Below, piece after piece: positions 34,863 through 46,499 of a DNA stretch of 64,000 nucleotides (position 1 is its first letter; every line of letters begins with the position of its first letter). This DNA comes from Diphasiastrum complanatum (taxonomy: Eukaryota; Streptophyta; Lycopodiopsida; Lycopodiales; Lycopodiaceae). Both the position numbers and the translations under genes were made by a program. Location: the NCBI GenBank assembly GCA_029204225.1, contig CM055111.1, positions 8,630,864 to 8,694,863 of the forward strand. Direction: 5' to 3'. The notes below the pieces were generated by a model. The model did no database searches. It was not told the DNA's origin and worked only from the letters and a program-made list of their open reading frames with translations.

Positions 34863-37800
34863 TCATACCCCTATCTCCATCCTCCAAAGTGCAACATATC
34901 CTAAAATTCGATATGCAGCAAACAACAAGAGCAATACCCCAGCCTCTGCACCACCACCACCTAGTTGTACATTATGGATGGATGGTGATGTATTGATGCT
35001 ACATCCTTCTGGACTAGAACAACTATATCTTTGGTTGGCACTGTATTGTACCTTCACAAGAAGTTTGAAGCTTTGGTAGTTGAAGGAAAGATATTTCAAC
35101 CACTTGATTGATATAGGAATGTGCTGCAAAACAACAAGTCCAAAACCATGTATTTATAGACCTTAGAAAAACTCTTCTAACTCTTTAAAGCTTAATCCAC
35201 ATACACTTTCCTCACCTAAACAATAGTTTTTCAAACTTCATACAACAATAATATAGTATAATACTTGCCATGATGTACCAAAAAGATGTCAAATATAGCA
35301 AACTTGGTGTTTCTTAGCTTTTCAAAACCACCAAGTCCTTTGTATATTGTGAAAAAACTACCATTCATTCTAATGTGTACCAAAACATTAAAAAAAAACC
35401 ACCATTTACTAAGCCTACCATCTAGTTACTAAAAGAACAAATAATGACTAGCTATCCAATTATGTAGCAAATGTCACCTGAATGTAGTAACCACCAGTCA
35501 ACATGAAGGTGTGCATAAGAACTGTAGCCAAAGTAGTCCCCTTTCTCACATCCATCATGGTAGCACCTACGAATAAACCAAGCCCCTTGTGTGCCATATT
35601 TGACCATATGGAAACAACCAATTGAGAATCAAGATAGCCCCTTGATTGAACAAAAATAAGTTACCAAGATACCATGCCTTGAACATTTCGATAAATTTAT
35701 CTGGAGTCATCTCCAAAATACAAAAACAAGAGCACTTGACATTACGGAGTAGGGATGGGGGGCTTCTCCTATACCACACAAGAAGAACAAGAGGAGAGAA
35801 AATATATCCTTCAATAGTTAGCAAATGAAATGAAGTGACTAACTAATTAGCATACCTGTGTGGCCATTGTTTGAAGAATGACCGTAAGGAGTGTAAGGAT
35901 AAATGCTTGAGGGGTCATGCGCAAATGTGTCATAAAGTAGACAATAGTTATGAAGGTGAAAATGAGTAACATGTCCATGGGGACATCACCCAAAGTGCGG
36001 CTCAAGAAATATGCACTCAATCTATACATGTTGGATGCTCTTTCTTTAGCAAGCATTGCTCTTTCCAAAGGAAAAGTGTGCATTGCCATAAACATTGGAA
36101 CAAAAGTCCAAAACATGCTGATGAAAAAGAGTAGTCCCACCTGGCAAACAAATACATTTAAGGATCATCCCAACAGTAGAAGCTTATAAGAGGCACAGAC
36201 AGCATTACAATACATTAACCCACAAAGTAGAACCAATTAGAATGAGAAAATACAAGAAATTTGGCAGTGTGAAATCGAGTCAGATCAGAAACAGAATTGT
36301 TATGGTCAACCATCCTAGTAGTGAATAAAATTTGAGACCTGGTCAGCAAGCCTATTTTCGGTTTGTGTGTTTGATTGCCACCCAGAGCAAACCAACGATA
36401 ATCGACATAGCTGTGACTTGGAACATTCTATAGCTGCCCAGGTCTTCATGCCTTCTCTCAGCAAGACCACGTATCAGTAGCACATAAAACTGCTGCCACC
36501 AACTTGTGCTCCATTCCTGTTTTTCCAAAATTGCTTCCTTGAGTTCCTCCTTAAAAAATACAGATTCCAGCTGCTTGTTGTTCTCTTGCATTACTGTTCC
36601 GAGGTTGAACTTCGCCACTAAATACTGCAAAAGCAAAAGAAGTAGTCGATCTATAAGATTGGTATCCACAAGTGCCAAGAGTGAAGGCAGGTAAGCTGTG
36701 CTAATTTGTTGGATCTGTTTGTATATCAGTGTACCTGGAGAAATTCTTTCGTGCAAGGTTTCCTTCTGCAATTTCATTTTTTATCGTCTTTGTTGCTTTA
36801 CTGATATCCAGAGCAGGAGGTATAGAGATAGCATCCAAATTACCATTCGTCACGTCCAACAAAAAGTCAGGCGCAGGATTCATGGCCATTGCTGGAGACA
36901 AGCCAATTAAAAAAAAGTAATCCATGGCTTCAGCAGCTTTTCCTTTTGAAAGTAAAATCACTTTACTGAACATATAATACAGCCTAGTTGAAGGCTGATG
37001 AATACTTGTCACAACAGTCCGCCCTCCCTGTGCATGGACCATACCGTTCAACAAACTTAATCCTAGAATAACGAAAAAGAGAGTCGCAGACATGATTGAA
37101 AGTGATTGCTGATACAGAACAGGGAATGTTATCACCTGTGCTATGCTCTGAATTAATTGAATGACTTTGAGAGCAATGGTAGAGTCTAATCCAGATGTGG
37201 GTTCATCCAACAACAGAAGAGATGGATCTATAAGAATTTCATGACCTATGCAAACACGCTTTCTTTCCCCTCCAGAAATACCTCTCAGGAAGCGACCCCC
37301 AATTATAGTGTCTCGGCATCTGCACCACATGCGCGATGAAACTGAGTATCCCAGAGTATATATTTTGCATGAAGCCTATCCAGCTAGTTGTAATGACCGT
37401 AAACTAATCAAAGAAGGGTTGCCGTGGGAATTTTAACAGCCAGCGAATTATGATAATGGGATTATACCTTTCAAGCCCAAGTTGGATATATACTGATCTC
37501 TTCTACTCTCTGTATCTTTTGCTGTTTGGTGAAAGAATTTGGAAGCCCTAACAAGGCTGCATACATCAAAGTCTCTGTCACCGTCAAGTGAGGATATAAG
37601 ACATCATCTTGTGCAACAAAGCCAATCCTGCAGTCAAAACTTTTACCGTCAGATAAGACTCAGCAAGCAATATTATGTGCTCAAAAGGACTTGTGCCCAT
37701 GGAAGTTCACTTTTAACTGTTCCTTTTCAAAACCGCATTTCTTCATTCACGAAACTGTCATAGACTACCTTCTCCTCAGGCTTTTGTTGTAAGGCAGTTC

Positions 37801-38290
37801 GTTGTAAGTGACGCTGCCCGTCACATTCGCCTGGGATACTCTGCCACCGAAGACGTTGAGAAGCGTTGTTTTTCCACAACCCGAAGGACCCATGATGGCC
37901 AGCACTTCTCCTGGAGCGACTGATCCACTTACTCCATGCAGAATTTCTTTTCCGTCGGAACCACAATGGCTGGCTTTACAAAGCGCCACGAAATTTTGTG
38001 CTTGGGCTTCAACAATATTTTGTACTTCACGTCTTCGAACTTTTTCACAGCAAAAGCAACAACCACGCGGGTACATCAACAACGGCTTATCAAGGAAGTT
38101 TCGGCGTATAACAACACATCAGTTAATATATTCAGCAAATTAAAGTCGCGCTTCGTCAGAACGTTGTAGGACAAATTTGGCTCACCTTCAGATAAACTGG
38201 AAGAGTCGAACTATGACTTCCATATGCACTCCCAGTAACCTCCACAGCCACGTGAACATCTCCTCCGCTCTGATCTTTGTTGCCTTCCAT
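34863..38290 (-). pseudogene. ABCG (WBC) half-size ABC transporter, nine exons, four frameshifts
   Basis: Half-size ABC transporters of the G family use ATP hydrolysis to export lipids, hormones or wax precursors across a membrane, usually the plasma membrane. Exons by GT-AG and frame: 38290-38186 (ATG, MEGNKDQSGGDVHVAVEV... to LPVYLK), 38039-37769, 37627-37468, 37319-37136, 37027-36735, 36624-36339, 36140-35856, 35585-35478, 35123-34863 (TGA/stop end). The ATP-binding part shows Walker [11 protein letters not shown]-loop [18 protein letters not shown], signature ISGGERKRV, Walker [13 protein letters not shown] and the H-loop [14 protein letters not shown]. The membrane part shows LLFFISMFWTFVPMF, ERASNMYRLSAYFLSRTLGD and GATMMDVRKGTTLATVLM; the last exon carries KVQYSANQRYSC. 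The order and length (about 650 residues) are complete. Four one-base frameshifts break it: near 37990, 37505, 36745 and 36385. All splice sites are kept. It is either a young pseudogene or a real gene with assembly indels. Subfamily (ABCG9/21/14-like) not resolved. Confidence 0.88.
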
Positions 38291-39300
38291 TGCTACATGT
38301 TTTCTAGCTGCATTCTCTGTAATAATCAAAGCAACCAGATTTGATGGAGACAGTAAGATCTGAAAGGGTTACTTAAAGTTTCAAGTTGCTACGTCGATTT
38401 TTCTAGCGTACAACAAGAAAGTAACATAATGTTCTGCAACAGGAAGGTAACATAAGATCTGTGAATTGGGAGCTGATTATGATAGAGACGTTATATCATA
38501 GCCGGCCAATAGGTTTCCGAATAGGAATTCAGCTAACCATCAGCAACGAGACGCCTGTCACTCTCTGAAGCTTTTTCTGGATGTTGTAGAACGTACAGAT
38601 AATAGATCGCTTTGGCGCTTTGTCGGGAGCTACTCTTCCTGGGTTGCCGTAGTTCGGAGCTAGCCTATGTCTGCAATATTAGAATCCACTGATGTCCTCA
38701 GTAAGCTTGTAGATATTGTGAATAGAGTACAATGCGCATAGAGAACTCATGCACCACGGATCATATCGAGATAAAGGGCAGACGGAAGTAAACAATCACG
38801 AAGCAATGCACACGTAAAATAGCAAAAGATATGCAAGCAATAGCTCTATATTTATGGAAACAATAGCTCTATACTCAACACCTCACTATGTACTAGGTAT
38901 TCCCCATCCAGACTAGGCGGGGTACATGCTCTAGTGGCGAGGGTGATGACACCAAGTAGCCCATCGTTGGATGGCGAATACCATACATAGCAGCTGTAAA
39001 TTTATGGTGGAGATTAAAAACTTTAGAAGCCTTGGTATGGCTCAAAATTTGCATGTTCTTAACCAACCGGATGATGCCATGTGTTCGATATCACTCCTCA
39101 CAACTTCTAGTAATTTTATAGTGACCTTTTCATCCACGAATCTTGCCTAAAAAGACGGTGAGTGTTAAGTGGAGCTATTTTTATGGTGCGATGATCCAAC
39201 GTTGGAAACTTCATTAGAAAATACATACTCATGTAAATGATGAGTGATCATACGCAAAATGACATGTGAAACTCAGTCTCTCTCTACATGGGGACCACCC
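38291..39300. other. 5' flank of the ABCG gene
   Basis: Upstream region on the minus strand; likely holds its promoter and perhaps a 5' untranslated exon. I see no clear TATA box. No other gene is recognised. Confidence 0.4.
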
Positions 39301-39545
39301 ATGATTCACTATACCCTCTCTATTCAAAAGAATGGGGAGCACATGTGAGTTGTCTATTTCCCATCATGTCCCCAAGCATCCCCTCATGTCTCCAAGCATC
39401 GGGATTCTCTCACTTCACTCTTTGTCGCTCAAACTGTGGGGACCACATATGAGTTGTCTATTTCTCTCCTTTTTCTTCTCAACTCTTGAGGACTACGACA
39501 TCGCCCTTTTAAAGTGGGGATCACCTCTTTTTTTTATGGTATGTT
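39301..39545. repeat. Short internal duplication
   Basis: The word catatgagttgtctatttc (or catgtgagttgtctatttc) occurs twice, near 39342 and 39447, each following a gggga(g/c)cac block. It is a local duplication with unit about 105 bp. Nothing coding. Confidence 0.5.
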
Positions 39546-40014
39546 TCATTATTTATAAAAGTTGATGAACCATATAATGGGAGCCTATGGGAGCTGGTCT
39601 TTTACATTTATATGAACTCGAGCCATAATGACCATTATCCACAAATTAATGCACTTCAAAAATACAAGGGCACACTTCAGTGCTCATAACTAAAAAAATT
39701 ATAACCTTATAAAAAACCTTAAAAGTATTTTCTTAAATTAGCCTAAAATAATTTGTTAAGCATTTTTTTAAACCTTAAGATTTTTTGAGGTATCGACTAT
39801 TTCTAAGTTCTAGCACGTCTTTACTAGTTAGGTCTTGTTACTAATTAGTTCCTTAGACATTTACAACTTTCAAGTCATTACTTAGCTATCGATTGAGTCA
39901 CCAAGTATTTAAGAGGATGAGTCTTGCTAGCATTAGTACTCTTAAACCTTCTCATTGCTCATTCTTGAGTCATTGGGTAAGTAGCTTTTTGAATACTTTT
40001 AGATTGTACTAGTA
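39546..40014. other. No gene recognised
   Basis: AT-rich intergenic DNA. Confidence 0.5.
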
Positions 40015-40215
40015 ATGCTTGCCCGGCCAACGGCGGGCAAATTCAAATGTGAGGGCGGCGGGCCCGTGCCCATCCCCCTGCTCGCCCATGTCTCCGCCCC
40101 TGCCCGTGCCCTCCCGTGCCCGTGGCCTTCACCCTTTCTTCACCCTTCCTCAGTAAAAACATGGGTTTTCGGGCAGCTCATGTTGCCCGTGAGAGCGTGA
40201 CGGGCAGCGTGAGCT
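40015..40215. other. GC-rich island in AT-rich DNA
   Basis: About 200 bp rich in cgcccgtgcccg-like words (gtgcccgtggcc, ctgcccgtgccc). It stands out from the AT-rich surroundings. Similar GC-rich blocks with repeated gcccg words occur near the ends of some plant hAT elements, so this may be a MITE-like fragment. No coding evidence. Confidence 0.4.
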
Positions 40216-40693
40216 ACCTGAAAACCACTTTTCTTTTAGTATATATAGATGTTACATCAGCTATTTGCAACTTGCAACTTGCATTGTGCAATGCGCAATC
40301 CGATTAAGTTTAAATATCAGATTTGATTTAACATATTTAATCCTAAGTGCCCTTAGGACTTATTAAACAAATTTTTGTTTCACATTTTTTAGGAATTAAA
40401 TTTAGCCAAATTGAGAAAGTCACAAATCTAAAGAGGTAAACTGCCAAATCTAACAACTAGCCTATTTATATTTATCTAGTTTTTATGAGCAATGGCACAT
40501 TTCAAAAGAATCCTTAACTTTTTGGTTTAACTTTGTAATGCTCTTGATGCATCTTTTAGAGTTGTCATTACTACCCAAGGTCAATGATAACCAAGGTGTT
40601 TGCTTTACAATAATCAAAGTAATCAACTTTAGTGTTGTAGTTTGAAGGGAAAATTGCTCAGCAAGGGCCATATGTCCTTCAAGTGACAACTTA
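40216..40693. other. No gene recognised
   Basis: AT-rich, with an unrecognised 68-codon minus frame at 40689-40483. Confidence 0.4.
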
Positions 40694-41210
40694 TCATTTT
40701 TTAACAGATATTTGGCTCTTATGTTTTTTGTGTTTATGCTTTTGTGCGACTCTAAAAGTGAACAAAAACATAGGTTGATAGAAGATACAAAGGGAGTTGC
40801 ACAGGTGAAAACTTGTTTGTGTGGATTCCAACGCGTGGATGTTCCATATAAAGGTATAATCTGGTGATAAATAGCACAAGCTAGCCAAAAATTTCAATTT
40901 TGGATTGCATAGGTAATTCACAAAATATCTCGAACAAATCCACATCACTCCCCCTTAGTTGCGATTGATCCACTTTAGTCCATGAATATATGTTCAAACT
41001 TGGTAGGCATTATCTACGAGTGCCTTTGTATGCTTGTCTTTTAGTGAACCTTTGTGAGAATACAAGGTGTCATGAACTTTGTTTTCCAATAAACCAATCA
41101 TATAGCACATTTTCTCTAGTTACATGATAATGATGAATATCAATATGCTTAGTCCTAGAATGAAATCTAGCACAAGAACACAATGGCCAAATATCTATTC
41201 ATGATATCTT
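40694..41210 (-). mobile_element. Copia 3' end: RNase H tail, polypurine tract, LTR start
   Basis: Minus reading gives the copia tail FHSRTKHIDIHHYHVTRENV near 41165-41100, then FSQRFTKRQAYKG. The polypurine tract AAGGGGGAG lies at about 40950-40957 and is followed by TGATGTGG, a fitting LTR start. LTR sequence continues to about 40694. Confidence 0.7.
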
Positions 41211-41640
41211 CATGAAATATATAAAGGAGGTCATGTGAGCAAAAAATTGTTTGCATGGATATAGTCATGGATTTGCTTGGAAATAAACATGGAGACCATT
41301 ATTGGATTATTCACACATAGATGTTTCATGCAAATGTATTTCTCGCTACAACTAGCACAAACTTGTCGAGAATTCCAATTTTTGAATTGTGTGGATAATC
41401 CACACAATGGTTTACACCAAATCCAAACTCTCCCTTAGTTTACATCCAACCAATTTAACATATGTAAAACTTAGTATGCATCTTTTAGTACCGACTTTCT
41501 ATGCTTGTCTTGTAGTAATGATTTTGTGAGAATATGAGTTGTCAAATCTTTTGTTTGCAGTAGACCAGTTGTATAGTGCCACCCATCATTATTTTGTCTC
41601 TAATAATATAATAGTGATCCACTTATTGTGCTAACTTTGA
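41211..41640 (-). mobile_element. Second copia 3' end, same family
   Basis: Minus reading repeats the same arrangement: a tail with ACTACAAGACAAGCATAGAAAG and a degraded tract TAAGGGAGAG near 41440, then about 220 bp of LTR down to 41211 that resembles 40700-40948. Two 3' ends of one family lie in tandem, both degenerate. Confidence 0.6.
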
Positions 41641-41699
41641 TATTTATTGATCATGCGTACATATCATGTGCTCAAAGTCGCAATAGATGTATTGTGTTG

Positions 41700-41751
<52 letters not shown>

Positions 41752-41757
41752 CCCCCC
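41700..41757. repeat. (CT)n microsatellite followed by C8
   Basis: CT from about 41701 to 41749, then a C run. Confidence 0.95.
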
Positions 41758-42604
41758 TCTTCATGGGTTCCTGCATTTGTGCATGGTCGTCGAATTTTTT
41801 TTTTTTGCGATAATTTTTATTTTGTAACATTTTTATATTTTTTTAATAAACTCAAATTTTTTTCATGAGTATACCAACGTTTGCAATAGTGATCATTAAA
41901 AAAATTGCCAATACATTTTAAATTTCTTCTATGATTTTAATTTCTTTATGACCAAATGTTTCAAAGAAAACAAACTTTTTTAATAAGGCCCTTATTTTAA
42001 GTTGGTTTAATTATATTTAATTCTATATTTTCTTCATATTCTCATATCTTTTTTGTTTGATCTTGGAATCAACTATTGTAAAAATAAATAAAATTCAATT
42101 TAACGAGCTGAATACCATGACTCAGTATTTTTGTAATCATTACTTAATTCATTATTATTATTCTAAGTACACCCTATTCTAAGTTAATTTTCTAAGTACA
42201 ACCTATCATAAGTGAATTTTCTTTTAATTTCCTTCTCATACACATCATTCGTGAGGGGTTCGCCATTTGAAACAGTGTTCTAGTGCCTCTTGCAATCATA
42301 GCTTCATTGATATGGGCAATGATGTGGTCCTTCACGACCACATTGATCAATGGAAGGCCTTTTGTGCCCTTTTGTTGAATGAGCAAATGTCGGTTGAAGT
42401 TGTATTTGGGCATTGCTCCACCCCAGCGAAGATATCTTACAGCTCCTTATCCATCAAAATACTCTTCATTTTAAATTTCCAAATGCTATAATTGGACACC
42501 TCATCCAATTTACTAACTTCTCCAAGCACGAATTCTCTGAATCCTACCATTCTGCCAACAAGTGCTCCTATAATATCTTAATGAGACTAAATGAAAGGCT
42601 TATA
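41758..42604. other. No gene recognised; 5' flank of the TPR gene
   Basis: AT-rich. A 74-codon minus frame at 42413-42192 was not recognised. The right end probably holds the promoter of the TPR gene. Confidence 0.4.
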
Positions 42605-42609
42605 TTGTA

Positions 42610-44350
42610 ATGAGAATAGGCATTGCGCCGAAGATATCCTGCGCAAGGGAGAGCATAGAGAATAGCAAAGAGGAAGTCTTGCGGAAAAAATCTGCAAAAT
42701 CTGAGGACGAGGATATTGAAACAAGAGGCGGATCGAGTGAATATTCAAATGCCACTCGATTGAACGAGATTTCTGGCAAGAATACGGATTCCAATTCGTT
42801 TGAAGTGATTCTGCAGGCCAAGGTTTTCCGGTTGACAGTAGTGATGATGAAGTCCGCAAAGCAGGTGGTGAATCTGAATCCTCTTCTGATTCCAAGGGAG
42901 ATGGTTTCAAAATAGTTGAGAAGGAGCGGTTCACACTGCCCAGCCTGAACTTGAGGGTTTTCTGAAGCACATGGAAGCAGCATTTGCTGCAGACGATCCA
43001 AGAATTGGCGTAATATCACTGAGGCTAGGCCAAGAGCATGACCTGCATGGTGGTAGTCCTCACAAAATCCTGGCATACGCCAACAGAGCTTTGAAAATCT
43101 TGGGCAAAGGATCCAAAGATACGATCGAGGTTGGCATGTGTTTGCATCTCATCGGATCAGCGTACTTCAAGATGGGCAAATACGACACTTGTTTGGCAAA
43201 TCTAAGTCGAGCGCTTCAAATAATCAGCACCAAGGAAGAAGAAGGTCAGGATTGCAGAGCACTTAAGTTTGCTGTTCATTTTCTGCTGGGAGACACAATG
43301 ACTGCCATGGGTAAGCACGATGATGCGTTAGGTAATTATATACTGGGACTTTCCATTCAGGAAGTGCTCCTCGGATCTGGGCATCCCCAACTGGCCTATA
43401 ATTGCAGGCGAGTAGCCGAAGCCTTCACTCAGGTGGTGCGGTTTGAAGAAGCCTTACCACTGTGCCAGAAAGCCCTGCAGATTCATAGCGGATACCATGG
43501 CGATTGCTCAATAGAAGAGGCATCCGATCGTCGTCTGCTTGCAGTCATTTACAGGGGCTTAGAGGATCACGAAAAAGCATTACGAGAGCATAAACTCGTG
43601 AAGGATATTCTTACATCAAAGGGAAAAACACGGGAGGTTGATATGGTAGACATAGCCATTGCTGATTCCTACATTTCTCTGCAACGTTACGAGGATGGAG
43701 AGTGCGATATCTCGACTAGAAGAAACGAGCCCCTTAAGAGGTCTTGCCCATGTCAATCTAGCTAAAACGTATTTGCTTCAGCAAAGGCTGGATAACGCAA
43801 GGCAAGAATGTGAAACAGGGCTAGAAATTTTGAGCAACAGCAGAACAGAAGAGGCCAATCTATTGACAATAGCTGAGGGATTCACAGAGCTGGCCTCTAT
43901 ATTTGAAGGAATGCGTGAGACTGAGCAGGCCATTGAGCTTTTGGAGCAGGCACTTAGCCTTACCAAAAAATTCCCGGTCACTTGAATGCTGTGGCAGGTA
44001 CACAAGCGCAGATTGGTATGCTTCTCTATTTAGGCAAGAAAGTACAAGAAGCACTGCCTTACATGGAGGATGCAGCATCACAATTGCGGGCTAGTTTTGA
44101 AGATGACCATCCAACCCTTGCTTTAGTTCTTAACCAGATGGGTTTAGCCAATTTGGAGCTAAAGAAGTTCTCTTTGACAGCAGAGCTTTTTGAAAAATGC
44201 TTACAGTTTGGAATATTTGAAGATGCCACTGTTGCCTTTAAAACACGCACCCATGTTGCATTGTGCACAACTGTCTTTAGAACCCTTGGGTTAACTGATC
44301 CCATAAAACCTTTGCTAACATCATTGGACTGCAGATTCAAGTCCAGTTGA
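42610..44350 (+). pseudogene. Kinesin light chain-related TPR protein, frameshifted
   Basis: Plant KLC-related proteins are tetratricopeptide scaffolds that bind cytoskeletal and wall-synthesis machinery. The N-terminal part (from ATG at 42610) is acidic and Ser-rich, with SSDDEVRKAGGESESSSD in another frame. The core 42971-43695 holds TPR pairs: LGQEHDLHG, EVGMCLHLIGSAYFKMGKY, AVHFLLGDTMTAMGKHDDAL, ALKIL and YNCRRVAEAFTQVVRFEEAL. Further TPRs follow (GLAHVNLAKTYLLQQRLDNA, LASIFEGMRETEQAIELLEQA, TLALVLNQMGLANLEL). One-base frameshifts occur near 42805, 42930, 43698 and 43973. After LFEKC at about 44200 the usual last TPRs and the C-terminal basic tail are replaced by unrelated sequence ending at 44350. 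No intron is needed from 42610 to 44200, so a retrocopy is possible, but no poly-A tail or target duplication is visible. Confidence 0.8.
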
Positions 44351-45379
44351 TTACTTAAGACATGCAAGTACTGAAATGAGATCCAATAACCTTAGAAATA
44401 CTGAGAAAATTCTTAACTGTACCGATCAAATGAATAACCATATGTCAGCGCTGACATGGAAGCTAGCTACTGGGCTCAGTCTAACCAAGAACTAAACTAA
44501 GCTCTCAATCCTTCATCTAGAATATTGTAACATTCCGACCGACATTATTTCCTTACAATTAATTGCCAAACATTCATCAAAGTATCTGGACTTTGCACAT
44601 ACTGGGATATAGTATGTCATGCCCAAGGTAGATGATGATATTGTGTACCTTTTGGATGACTATGAGCAAGTCGAAATTATTGACTATTTGGAGTAGATGA
44701 ATGTACTGTTTGCTAATTAGTTAGGGTTTTGTACGGAAGTGAAGCCTTTTGCGATAATAAGCAACCATCATTATTGATCTGATTGAGGCATGTTATAGTA
44801 TGAATGAAGAGATTGAGATCACAGATGCTATCTTTGCCTTTGGAAGTCGATATTATAAAGATTCCAAATATAATGATGCTTTGGAAAGCATGCAGTAGGA
44901 TTAGGATGCACCTCCCTACATGGAAAATGCACCTGAGCTTGTGGCCTCCTCTATTCGTCCATGTTCACTATGAAAGTAGGAGGGTGTGGAGGAGGCAATG
45001 TCATTCTTTTGTACTTATTGAGGTGATGAGAGTGGAGAGGGGTGCTTTGAAGATTGGGAGAAATGATGTGGCTTTATCTCCCAAGTGATTATGTTGGGAG
45101 AACGCCCTCATCTCCTTGGTGATCATTCAACAAATGTTTCTACCCCATAGTCACAAAGTATCGCAATTTAAATCATTATGTATTCAAATCTTCAAAAAGA
45201 ATATGATTTGATATTTTTCTAGAACATGGTAGTAGTCACTATATCACCCATCTTCCACATGTATCTCTATTTCTTGCTTTTGTATTTCTTTGAAGCTCAA
45301 TAAATCTGAATTTTTCCAAAAACACTACCTACATCTTTTGGGAAATAAGTTGATCAATACCCATTTTTTGTATTCTAAC
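44351..45379. other. No gene recognised
   Basis: Downstream flank of the TPR gene. A 94-codon frame at 44804-45088 lacks motifs. AT-rich. Confidence 0.45.
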
Positions 45380-46205
45380 CATAGATGCAGTGATTTCGTG
45401 AATCTGCGAATCGCGATTCGCTGCAATGAATCGTTTGAAAAAAAAAAAAATGCATTACATGATTTCGGGCCTCCTCCTCGCGGACAGAACCGCGCCAGCA
45501 GTGGAGGAGGCCAATTTTTTTTTTGATAGCTGTGGGCGTCCGATCATCACAAGTGAATAGTTGGCAGGCATCTGGTGTCGGGTGGGTCTGAGCTTCGTGG
45601 AGAGCGAAATGACCAATTTTCGATATTTGGTAAGTATAGGCTTGATTTTTTGCAATTGTTGACATTGAGCTGTAGGCAACCAAATCGAGCGTAGTTTGGC
45701 TCTAGACCACCTTTCTTCACGCCCACAGTGATTCCTACAGCGTCAGTTTCAACCGTTACGGCACGCCTAGCGAGATTTGAACACCACATTCCAAATGCTT
45801 GTGTATTTTTGCCATTTTCATAGAATGACTTGTTGGAAACCGAGTGAGGTGATGTCTGAGCCTAGAATGCATTTCCACATGCCTGCACAGACTCCTATGC
45901 CCTCCGTTTTGCCCGTCTACATTCGTATCACAAATTTCAATTTTCATGCCCTGATTCCATAAATTTTAGGGTTTAGGCGTGGACCATTGTGCAAACATTT
46001 GCTAGGGGCGTGGTTTAGGCCCACACTGCACTCCTTTATGTCTGCACGGACTCTGATGCTAACATCAGTGGCCTGTTATCCCTCATACAGAAATTATTCT
46101 ATCCCACGCGTATGCTCTTGTATTTTGAGTTCTATTTGAGCTCGGTAATGTTGTTCAATGCAATGTATTTTTTTTCCTACTGAACGTTTGCTTGATTATT
46201 TGTTG
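45380..46205 (+). repeat. hAT-like leader copy R3
   Basis: Diverged copy of the block at 29985-31078. It begins taaccatagatgcagtg and shows inverted short words (gcgaatcgcgattcgc) typical of hAT subterminal DNA. It shares ggctctagaccacctttcttc and gatgtctgagcctagaatgc with R1 and R2, and extends into the BED exon. Confidence 0.7.
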
Positions 46206-46233
46206 TTTGTAGGTTTAGGGTCGTGTTGATACG

Positions 46234-46452
46234 ATGCCAGTGCGGGACCGAGGCCTTTGGGCCGAGGTTGAGCTTACCGACGGGGATGTGGGCACACACC
46301 ATGGCTCAGGCACCCATAGATGGAGATGCTTGCATTGCGGTGGTCACTTCACGGGATCACTCACCAGGGTTAGGGCTCACTTGTTGCGGGTTAGAGGGCC
46401 AGATGGGCGGACATTGGGCATATCTGATTGCCCCAGGATTTCTGATGAGGTA
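46234..46452 (+). pseudogene. BED zinc-finger exon of a hAT-type transposase
   Basis: Starts ATG at 46234 (MPVRDRGLWAEVELTDGD) and reads HRWRCLHCGGHFTGSLTRVRAHL, then GISDCPRIS: the W-CxxC...H...C order of a BED zinc finger, as at the start of plant hAT transposases. The exon ends GAG/GTACTA at about 46449, a plausible donor. The rest of the transposase is missing; gypsy sequence begins near 46500. GC-rich compared with its surroundings, in line with a true exon. Confidence 0.7.
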
Positions 46453-46499
46453 CTACTACTTTCTTGCCTAATGAGCTTTCTGTTGAACTGGCACAGGCA

